This document shows, one piece after another, positions 55,047-64,000 of a stretch of 64,000 bases of DNA. Position 1 is the first letter of the stretch; every line of letters starts with the position of its first letter. A program made the translations under genes and the position numbers. The stretch is from Cerrena zonata (taxonomy: Eukaryota; Basidiomycota; Agaricomycetes; Polyporales; Cerrenaceae). The DNA lies in contig JASBNA010000001.1 of the NCBI GenBank assembly GCA_038087015.1, positions 930,001 to 994,000 on the forward strand, written 5' to 3'. The notes below the pieces were generated by a model. That model made no database searches. It saw nothing but the letters and a program-made list of their open reading frames with translations, and was not told where the DNA came from.

Positions 55047-58000
55047 TTATGATGGACGGTTGTTAGCGGGTCTAGGTGCTGAAGGAATCGTAGGAAGTGG
55101 AGGTCGCGGAGGAGATGGGAACTGAGCAAGTGATGACATGGAAAGTTTCAGGGGCTGCGACTCTTGAGCCTCGAACACTGCAGAAGGCATTAGTACATTT
55201 TTGACAGAAAATAGTGACTGAGGACTGACCACTTGCTGCTGCTTGGAAGGTGTGTGACCTGAGAGGCACACTATCTCGTCGACCGGGAATCGGTCTTTGA
55301 GGTAATGTCCTGTTGCGCTGCAAGGTTCCAGGTGGAGACGTAGCACTCGGGGAGGTCTGGGTAACAGGTCTCAAGGTGACACCATATATCGAGTGTCGTG
55401 CTTGCCGCGGTGCACTCGCCGATTCAGGCGAGACAGGGAGTGGAGAGGCAGTCATCGCATAACGAGGCGATGCAGAGGATCCTCCTGGACTAAATGCCGC
55501 ACCCGGCTCCGGAACGCTAGGTAAAGGTAGGTGTTGTCCTAACGAAAGTCGACGCCCGTCTAATAGATGGTGTAGCAGGCAAACCGTATGTCCTAGGCTG
55601 AGGAGATCCTTCCGTAGGAGGCATAGGTACTTGTCTACCCAATGGCAGTCTCGACGGAGATGGAGATGAGGATCCTTCGCTTGGTGGAGTGGGTAAGGGA
55701 GGCCTGTTGCTCATAGTCCCTGAGCGAGTTCGACGAATCACAGGTACTGGAGTTGAAGCCGCCGCTGGAGGAGTGTTGGATGGAGGTGTCGGCAGCTCAC
55801 GTCTCGACGGTGACTGTGATTTAGAGAAGACTTGGTTATGGAGGTCCTCGTGCGTAAACTTTGGGCTCTGCTTGGGGATCTGACGGGTAACAGGGGTGGG
55901 CACAGGTGCAGGAGCAGGCGCAGGCTCTGACTTTCCAAATACCTGGACATGAAGATCGAGGTGTGTGCTTCTTGGCTTCTGGATATCCCGTGATGGCTTC
56001 ACTACCTCCTGGATACGACGAGGATTAACTTCGGTGGCTTGTTGTAGACCAGATGCGGGCGGGTAAATCTCCAAGTGAGGGTAAACAGCAGGATCTAAGA
56101 AGGCTGAGCTCAGTGCTAAAACCAGGCATGAACTTTACAAAATATCCTTACAGATGACTAGATATGGATAGGAACTGTGAGGGGTCGAAGATACAGCTTC
56201 CCTGCTCGAAATCGAAGATACCGCGACTTCCGGATAGATAGAGAAATAGGGATACACAGGAGGATCTTTCAAAGAAATTAATGAGTTGTAACAATGATTT
56301 GACAGAACGACAATACATACAAGGTTGAACCGCAGGGTATGCAAAAGGCAACTGTACCGGGACCTCCATGCAGAACCGTACCTGTTTCGTCGTCGGGAGA
56401 CCAGATAACGGAGTGGCTGACCTCTTCCGTTGGAGTCCAGTAGGTAAGGGTGGGACTGGAGGAGCTCCAGAGAGTCGAGCTGAGGTTATCGCAGACGATC
56501 CTCTGCCAGAGTGGGCATGTTCACGAGCACGGTCTTTCTTGGCGTAAGGGGAAGCAAGTCCACTTACGTTGAGAGTAATGGCAGGTCGACGGGGCATGGA
56601 GAGGCGCGGGAGGGCCATCCTCGAGGGCTTGGGCTGTTCGTGGCGCGCTGGGTAGATTGTCTCCAAGTTATATGGGTACACGTTGGGATCTAAAAACTGA
56701 GTTGAGGGACAGCCATTTAGAGTTAAGGAGACGGCTTACAGATTGACAGAACTGGATAGGCACTTGGCAGTGTTATTTGGATTCCCTCTTCGATGGTACG
56801 ATCGGGTCTAACAGGGATAGTATTGCCGGGTCTCGACCTTTCGATCGACACAGCAGGATAGATACACTCCAAGCTCCATGGATAAACTGCGGGGTCTGTA
56901 ATGGAAGACATGAAAATCTGAAAGCCTCATCAGGTTCATCATACGTACACAATTCGAAGGCAGGATAATGCGCTGTCAATTTAACGGGAACACCTCTAAA
57001 TGCTTCAGATTTCTTAGGTGACATAGTGACAGATACAGCAGGGTAGATTGTCTCCAAACTCCATGGGTACACAGCAGGATCTGTATAAAACGATAAGTCG
57101 CCAGGCAAGAACAATATGGAGTCGTACGCACAGATATTGAACAAAGGATATACAACCGGTGACAAAACAGGAACATCATGCGACACAGACGATTTCTTAC
57201 CAAGAGACAAAGGAGGATAAATGGTGCCAAGATTATGAGGATATACCGGGGGATCTAGATACCAATACAATCATCCAGTTAGAGCCATACAACCGCATGT
57301 AACCATGTAGCACATACAAAGCTCGATTACGGGGTAGTGAGTCTCCAGCAGAACCGGTTGTTGTGGTTTCGGGGCCGTTTCTGATTTCCCCTTCGACGGC
57401 GAGGGGACCGGGAGTGGTTTAGCAACCTTCGTAGCTTGTTTGGCTTGAATAGTGGGCCGAGTCGAAATAGACTGGACAGAACGCGCGGGATAGATGGATT
57501 CCAGGTTATAAGGGTAGACCGGTGTATCTAAGCAAAAGAATTGGTAAGAACGGTTCGGGACGAAAGGGTTTAAGACGTCTTACAGATCAAAAGCGAAGGA
57601 TATACTGCTGGAAGATCGACCGAAACAGAGGTGTCAATGTCAGTGTCAATACTATTAGCTTCTATTGAAGGGTAAATCGACGCAAGACTCCATGGATAGA
57701 CGGCTGGGTCTAGATACAATACGTTAGAATGGGTGGGCGTACTGGACTTGTCAACTTACAGATATCCAACGTAGGATAGTGAGCGGCCAGTTTGACAGGG
57801 ATACCAGGAACGACACTATGGTCCTTCTCAATCAAAGTACCATAGATATCGAAATGAGGGTAAGCCGCAGGATCTAGAGGGGTCTTAGGTTTCGGTGAAA
57901 TGAGAAAAGATTTGTCACGAACAGATGACGATGTTGGGGTAGCGATATTCCAGGTGGACCGAAACCTCCTTGCTATCCTCAGCGACCCTGACAGTCTTTA

Positions 58001-60149
58001 TGACCTTCGCCTGTTTTTCCACTTTAGTGACCGCGGGATCTGTCAAGCAATCACTCAGCGAGTGAAAAAGATCGATTATTAGTGAGCTCACATAAGTTGA
58101 AGTGAGGATATCCAGTTGACAGTTCGCCTGCCTGACGTGTCCTACTAGCATTATACGGCCAGACCTGGTTCCAGGGATTCGATTCTTCTGACCCCGCATC
58201 GCTTGCATTACCCACTTCACTTGCTTCCGAGCTCGAACGACTGTGGTAGGGCCAGACATGATTCCAAGGGCGACTAGGAGCGGCTCGGACAAAGCCATCA
58301 TCGATGTTGAAGCATCGGTCACCGGCATCTGGAGTACGGACGTAGTAAGGTGAAGCAGGGCTGGCTGGCCATGACTCTGGTGGACCCCAAGAAGTAGCTG
58401 TCGACGGAGTAACTGGTCTACTGAACTCGCCACGATGGCCCAAGTCAATAGAAGGTGCGCGGTAATAGAAGTATCGATCAGAAGAGGGTGACGGAGGGTA
58501 CTCCGAGGGAGGACCCCATGATGTTGCAGTCGACGGAGTAACAGGTCGACTGAATTCACCACGATGAGCAAGATCAACCGAAGGTGCACGATAGTAGAAG
58601 TACATGTCAGAGGTTGGCGAAGGAGGATACTCCGACGGGGGACCCCAAGAGGTATGCGTCGAGGGTGTAGGTGGGCAATCTTCAATCATACGTCCCGCAA
58701 TATCAGGGGAGGGAAGTCTGTCGACGTTAGAAACTGGAGAGTATTCCCAGTCAACGTCCCAAAGAGCCAACGACGTTACAGTAGTGGGTGTTAACATAAC
58801 TGAACCTTCATTACGACGATCTAAATGAACCGAAGGGACACGACTCCATGATTCATATGTATCCAAATCTGAATCATATTCTGGTGGACCCGCAGAAGAA
58901 ATTGACCAAGCATAATCGGCTAGATTAATCTCAGAGGTAGGTGACTTGTCCTCTGGAGTAGAGTCGTCTAAGGGAAACGTATTAGGCAGGTTCACTGGGT
59001 CGAGACTAGTCTGTCCTGTAGCAGCCATCGGACTAGGGACAGCTTTAGCTGCACCTGCACGCCATGTTGTGACAAGTTGATCCAAATGACGCCTGTCATT
59101 CACCGGGGAACTTTCCTGTACAATTGGAGACAAGGCATGAACGACATGGGCAGAATGCGCCGTCGGACTGGGTGGTGAATGTTGGCGAGGAACAAGTTTG
59201 GACCCCGACCTGATTGATGTAGCATCAAAACGATCAAGCAAAGAAAGTTTTCTCGGGACATGTCTGTTCAATCTTGGTCTTGCCTGTTGTTGCATCAATG
59301 AAATCGTCTCAAGCTGAAGTTGGTCATCAGCTGGTTCGTCTGCGAAAGTAGTCCGGCTTTCCCCACGGAAGTGACCCAACGTTGGTGGCCGCGAGGGAAC
59401 GACAGACTGTGGGACGTCTACTTCCCGGCGTGGTATTGACATCCAGGAATCATACCAACGTGCTCTTCGAAAGTCAATGTCAAATTCTATCTTGCCGCCA
59501 ATGGGAATTTGAGATGAAGACGGAGCGGGACTTCGAGCATCGAAGAGATGTGACCAGAGAACGTTCCATGATTCTTCAGAGATACGCGGTGTAACGGTAA
59601 CTCCTGCCTGTGCCGTGTGAAGATAGAGACAAATCCCCGAAGTGCTAGGGAAACTGAACTCCTTAGCAATTGCTGTAAGCTGGGTAGTCATCTATGCAAT
59701 AGTTATAATCGACACTGCGTAGACATAACAATAATCTTGACTAAACTTACCGAAGGGTAAAGGGGCATTAGAATACCCTGCGTTAAGCGATGGCTCGGAC
59801 CTGACGACAATGTCTGCCCGAGATGACCATGTTCTTGAGCGAAGGAAGCCGGGGGTACCACGACTACTAGCCATTTCAGCCCTCGGTGGACTGTCCTTTC
59901 TCGCGATTCACGAATGTTGGAGTTAATGTATGCGACCGAGGAAGGTTTGCGTGGTGGGTACTGAGGTGTCTCTGTAACGGAACCGGGTGTATGAGAGCTT
60001 GGAAGAGGTGGGTCAACGTCGATACCAAGACCCATGGAGTTTGCTCCGGTTGCATGGAGGTGGCTCGTATAATCCACGTCAGTATCTGGAGGAGTTAGAG
60101 GGTGTCCGACCCGGGGTGCATGGAACGGTGAATCGAAAAACCGGGACAT
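55047..60149 (-). CDS. Large exon-modular YP-repeat protein (of the kind often labelled proteophosphoglycan-like)
   Basis: Minus-strand exons are 60149-59751, 59691-58092, then 58039-57923, 57873-57760, 57709-57584, 57527-57318, 57254-57132, 57080-56949, 56895-56740, 56689-56321, 56265-56152 and 56094 onward to 55230, and last 55177-55047 (about 1480 aa). Exon 2 starts MTTQLTAIAKEFSFPSTSGI and contains a 43-residue tandem repeat. Each of the ten exons from 58039 on encodes one module. It opens with Y-P-A-V-Y-P-W-S-L-(E/x)-x-I-Y-P, continues with a variable linker, and closes with (A/H)-Y-P-x-(F/L)-x-(I/L). The next Tyr codon is split T|AT or T|AC by the intron, so all modules are phase 1-1 and freely interchangeable. 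The tail is proline-rich. One frame change near 55550 (SIRRAS to RLSLGQHLPLPS) is unexplained. There is no signal peptide. The function is unknown; short tyrosine-proline motifs could be docking sites. Confidence 0.8.
58370..58655 (-). repeat. 129-bp in-frame tandem repeat inside the YP-repeat gene
   Basis: The block GACCCCA... recurs at 58641, 58512 and 58383, exactly 129 bases apart. It encodes two full copies of a 43-residue unit that begins TSWGPPSEYPPSP, continues through YFYYRAPS and ends GEFSRPVTPSTA, plus the start of a third copy. DNA identity is high, so the duplication is fairly recent. Confidence 0.85.
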
Positions 60150-60758
60150 TGTAAACGGCTAAGCAGGTTCTGGGTATGTTAAAAGCAGAAGAAGAGAGCT
60201 GTCTTGCAGCTAAAAAGAACGAAGCAAAAGCTACCACAGAAGTCGAGGTTTAAGCAGGTGCTTGACCCCGCTTTGTGAGCAGACTGAAGGAAGAAGCGAA
60301 GATTAAAGAGTCAGGGCAAAGAATGTGTAATGGCCGATAACTGAGGGAAAGCTAGCTGTCAGCATTGGTCTGTTCAAAGTAAAACCAGTCTATCGTGATG
60401 AGATCAGGCTTACGTTGGGAATCCCCTGGACGACCGTGTCAACTCTAGCACCTTTCAGGACAGATGCGGTGAGAAGAAGACACGCCGGACGCCGTTAAAG
60501 ATGGGTACCGGTGGATGGTAGATGGAGGAGGGCGTGCAGAGAGGGACAATCCGTCTCAGGCCAGCGTCCGGCGTTGTGCCCGTGGAGGTTCGTGAGTAGG
60601 AGGTGTGGTCGAGGATTCTGTTTCCGTACTCTCCGTTGCCAGGACCACTTGCAAGCTTGGCGATCGAAAATGGGCGCTAAATGTTAATTACACGTGCGAT
60701 CGAGATATAGACCCAAGTACAGTAGTCGCCTCGTTTATACGCGTCCTTCACCACAAAC
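60150..60758. promoter_or_regulatory. Upstream region of divergent YP-repeat gene and csn4
   Basis: This 609-bp stretch separates two divergent start codons. It is free of convincing open frames and should contain both promoters. No clear TATA box is seen. Confidence 0.4.
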
Positions 60759-62325
60759 ATGGAAAGCAAACTTGCAGGGGTATCGTCTCTCCCACAAAAA
60801 GACAAAGCTGCAGCATTTGTATCGCTACTGACAGAAGTACTGTCTGGTTCAGATCAATCAACCCTCCAACAGGACATCCATACCATTATCGAGAATGCCT
60901 TGCATGACAATGTCGGAATTGTCGTCGGACGTCAGGTCCTGGGCGAACTTGTCAAGCTTCTCGACCAGGTTTCTGCTAAGAATAGTGATCTGACGAAGCA
61001 AATAGTCGAGGATACAATTGCTCTTATCCAGCCAAGGATTATCAATTATGAAGAACAAGTCTGTCCTAGGGTCCGCATCTGAGATATATATCGGTATGCT
61101 AATACGTTACTCTAGGCGAATGCTCTGCGTTCTCAACTAGCAGATATCTTTGAGAAAGAAGAAGATTGGACTGATGCTGCCAAAGTGCTCATGACCATTA
61201 ACCTCGATGCTGGACAACGGTGAGATTAGGTTTCAAAACAGTGAATCCAATAATTAGCCTGAACATGTATTATCAGACCAGAAGAGGATAAATTCCGTGT
61301 ATACGTTAGGATCGTTCGTCTTCTCTTAGAGGAAGAGGATAATGTTCAAGCCGAATCCTATTACAACCGAGCCGCTAACCTTGCTCACTCATCCTCTGAC
61401 CGAGAAACCCTGCTACAATTTAAACTCTGTCAAGCACGACTGCATGACTATTCCAGAAGATTCCTGGAAGCTGCTAGTCGATACCACGAACTCAGCTATG
61501 TAGCTGAGATCGACGAAGACGACCGTAAAATGATGCTGTAGGTGTAATAACCACCGTAATCCATCCTTGTCTAATCTACCCAAATAGCTCAGCGGCAGTG
61601 ACATGTGCAGTCCTAGCACCCGCAGGACCTAATCGATCTCGTATTCTCGCCTCATTATGTCGAGACGAACGAACATCAGAACTCCCCACATTCAACATCC
61701 TTTCCAAAATGTTCTACGATCGCATCTTACGCCCCGCCGAAGTCAAAGAATTCGAAGGCACCCTCAAACAACATCAACTTGCCAAAATCACATTATCACC
61801 AAACGATCGAGTGGCAACTGGTGTTGGAGAAGATGAATACGCCAATGATCCTACTATCAGCAAACGAACGGGACCTTCTACTGTTCTAGATCGTGCGGTC
61901 ATGGAACACAATGTCCTCGCATGTTCGAGGATCTACAATAACATCTCATTCCGTGGCCTTGGAACTTTATTGGATCTGACACCAGCTGCAGCGGAAACGA
62001 TGGCACGAAAGATGATCGAACAAGGACGTCTGAAAGGTACCATTGATCAAGTGGAGAGATTGATTTGGTTCGATGTGCGTGGCGAGGACGATGATGCACA
62101 GGGGAAGGCTGGTGGTTTGGGTGATGTCGAACAAGCACCGGAAGACACAGGTGCACCCTTCACCAAACGATGGGATAGACAGATTCGTCTTACCGCAGCT
62201 AACGTAAATAAACCTATTTCATCCTTATCATGATTCCATTCTGATATATCTTGACGCAGGTCGAATCCATCGTGCAAAACATGACAGACAAGGGTCTACT
62301 GACGTTTGGCACGGTGGAAGCATAG
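60759..62325 (+). CDS. csn4: COP9 signalosome subunit 4
   Basis: CSN4 is a PCI-domain scaffold subunit of the complex that removes Nedd8 from cullins. Exons 60759-61058, 61116-61219, 61277-61537, 61588-62203 and 62260-62325 give 448 aa in phase. The N-terminal helical repeats include ALRSQLADIFEKEEDWTDAA, MTINLDAGQRPEEDKFRVYV and RLLLEEEDNVQAESYYNRAA. A typical FNILSKMFYDRILRPAEVKE follows. The PCI/winged helix is at about residues 300-390 (AVMEHNVLACSRIYNNISF, LLDLTPAAAETMARKMIEQG, QVERLIWF). It ends VESIVQNMTDKGLLTF. Length and order match the family; an Rpn5 identity is less likely because of the CSN4-specific C-terminus. No defect is seen. Confidence 0.93.
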
Positions 62326-62529
62326 ACGGGGTTTCAGATGAGGATGAGGTTTTGCATGTATCATAATTGACTGATAGCAATGACGAAAGCATGTGTACAA
62401 ATATTACACTAAACTGCGTGGTGTATGCGATAACTTTATGAGGGGTGATGAAGAAGAAATATGAGAAGAAAGCAAAGGTAAGAAAAAGTAAGTACTATAA
62501 GATGAGCATGACATGGCCGCCAACGCCGA
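62326..62529. other. Short gap between convergent genes
   Basis: About 200 bases separate the stop codons of csn4 and ctk1. They hold both 3' UTRs, with A-rich stretches suited to polyadenylation. Confidence 0.4.
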
Positions 62530-64000
62530 TTACTGAGTCCCGCTAGGAGCAGGAGCTTCTGTTCGCCTCCGTTTCTTGGCTCGTTCCCGTTTGGTCTCTA
62601 GTTCGTGCCATTCGCCTTCAAGAGTAGCGAGACTAAAGAGATAGACATATGATGAACAGCGGATGCAATGAGATTACATAAAGGACATACCCAACAGGGA
62701 GTTCGGGAGGAGGCAGTTCTTGTTTGAAATAGTTAGCTTCCAAAGCTTGGACTGCAGTTGCGCGTAGTGCGGGGTTGAAAGTGAGTAGATGTTCAGCCAA
62801 GTCCAGACCGGCAGGCGACAGCCATCTGAAATGAAAGCCCTGTCAGAAACGCAGGAAAGGTGTATTAGTTTTTAGGAAGACCTACTTTTGAAATAGGTCT
62901 CGGAAGCGGTTCTGAATGTGATCTTTGGGTTTCACCAGTTCATACCAAGGTAAGCTTGACACCTCTGGCCACCGTTCGGATGTAGGTGTACCAAGAAGTT
63001 TGTAGATGACATCCAGTTGATGGATTTCATCGTTCCCTTGGAAGACTGGTTTCTTGGTGAAGAGTTCCAACATGATGCACCTTAAGAGGAGTGTTAGAAT
63101 TGGGTAAAGATAGATGAATAAATATATCACACATACCCAGCACTCCACATATCCACCTCAGGTCCATAAACAGTCGTACCAAACAAAAGCTCCGGTGGTC
63201 GATACCAGAGAGTGATAACCCTGTTAGTGTAATCGCTTCTCCTCCGTTTCTGGTAGAACCGCGCCAGACCAAAATCTGCCAACTTCAGCTCACCACGATT
63301 GTTGAGCAGAATGTTGGAACCCTTGATATCACGATGGACGACACCCTTGTGGTGCAAGTAGGCAAGTCCTGCCAGCATTTGTTGACACAATGACTTCAGG
63401 TGAGCATCAGTAAACGAGAACTGGCTTTGAGAGAGAATTCCTGTCAAGTCGTGATCCATGTACTCGAATACCATATGAACTTCGCCTATAGAATCACGGT
63501 AAGCAACATGACGAAACAGAATAGAGAAAGACACTCGCCTTGACAAACAACCATCTCATGGAGACGTACAATGTTGTTATGTCGTAACGATTGGAGGAGC
63601 TTGATTTCTCGCATAGCCGTCACAGGGAACCCATCCCGTTCACCCTCCATTCGTATTCGCTTCAATGCAACATACCTCCCGGTATCCCTGTTACGAGCCT
63701 TGAACACCTTCCCAAACGTACCTTCACCAACTTGTGCAATGAAAATATACAATTCCGCTTTCGAACCCTGAGGGGAAGGCGGTCGAGTATCAGCAGGCGT
63801 AAGGGTCTGTGATTCCTGTACCCGCATCTCAGCTACGTGATGACCGAGAAGATGAGCATCATTGACACTTTGAGGGCGAGGTATGCGATTGTCATAGTCG
63901 GATGGACGTCGTTCGGGTGGCGGAGGCGAGAAGGACGCAGAAGCTGGCATCTGAGCATCCTCATATGGCACAGCCTCTCGTTCTATCGGTTCAGGGAGCT
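62530..64000 (-). CDS. ctk1: CTD kinase catalytic subunit Ctk1/CDK12 type, 5' end outside the window
   Basis: The kinase phosphorylates Ser2 of the RNA polymerase II C-terminal repeat together with cyclin K/Ctk2. Exons seen on the minus strand are 64000-63539 (partial), 63485-63137, 63080-62886, 62825-62691 and 62632-62530. A Pro-rich N-terminal region precedes the kinase domain: GEGTFGKVFKARNRDTGRY, VALKRIRMEGERDGFPVTAM with the PITAIRE-like FPVTAMRE, HRDIKGSNILLN, DFGLARFYQKRRRSDYTNRV with the T-loop Thr, WYRPPELLFG, and SAGCIMLELF split by an intron. A basic C-terminus, REREAKKRRR-like, ends it. The intron after CQ-G starts with GC (caag|GCGAGT), a GC-AG intron. Ctk1 rather than Bur1/CDK9 is chosen from MREIKLLQSLRHNNIVRLHE and NILLNNRGELKLADFG. 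Confidence 0.9.

Noticed and set aside
57915..58685. 256-codon minus-strand frame overlapping the YP-module gene
   Set aside because: It is an alternative frame of exon 2; the splice phases and the 43-residue repeat support the other frame.

Overview
This window is nuclear DNA of a filamentous basidiomycete, most likely an Agaricomycete. The genes have many short GT-AG introns, mostly 45-65 nt, and are closely spaced on both strands. The set is typically fungal: chitin deacetylase with a GPI-type tail, a Stb6-like protein, a CipC/DUF3759 stress protein, a Nak1/Kic1-type and a Cbk1/Orb6-type kinase, and long Pro/Ser-rich disordered proteins. Placement near the Ceratobasidiaceae is only a guess. 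Exon boundaries were derived by hand from splice sites and reading-phase continuity.

Left part (1-15400). A gene-poor edge carries diverged repeats. It is followed by a secreted chitin deacetylase (+), a Nak1/Kic1-type GCK kinase (-), ribosomal protein L35/uL29 (-), an unrecognised gene (+), and a tandem pair of single-pass coiled-coil proteins (-), one of which has a large heptad-repeat expansion.

Middle part (15400-41300). A Gly-rich protein with a conserved C-terminal domain (-) is divergent from a ten-exon Stb6-like gene (+). Then come a 120-bp TA-flanked MITE-like element, a CCDC47-family ER protein (-), a 134-aa hypothetical (+), an eleven-exon PX-domain/DUF3818 protein like yeast Lec1 (+), a tiny carbohydrate-binding-module-like protein (+), the NDR-family kinase Cbk1/Orb6 (-) and two unrecognised proteins.

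Right part (41300-64000). This part is dense in housekeeping genes: mitochondrial PDK/BCKDK-family kinase (-), Mediator subunit 20 (-), ORC4 (+), CipC (-), a membrane patatin-like triacylglycerol lipase (+), a PUB-domain protein (+), a 5-kb gene built of 'one exon per YP repeat' modules (-), COP9 signalosome subunit 4 (+), and the CTD kinase Ctk1/CDK12 (-), which runs off the right edge.

Cell-level themes. Nak1/Kic1 and Cbk1/Orb6 are two kinases of the RAM/MOR morphogenesis network and lie about 25 kb apart. Chitin deacetylase and the CBM-like protein concern chitin or wall material. Med20 and Ctk1 act on RNA polymerase II, ORC4 in replication licensing, and CSN4 in cullin deneddylation. The most unusual locus is the exon-modular YP-repeat gene. 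Several otherwise convincing genes (ORC4, the Gly-rich gene, the lipase tail, the YP-repeat gene) contain single-base-type frame breaks that no intron explains, so either the assembly has indels or some of these loci are decaying.
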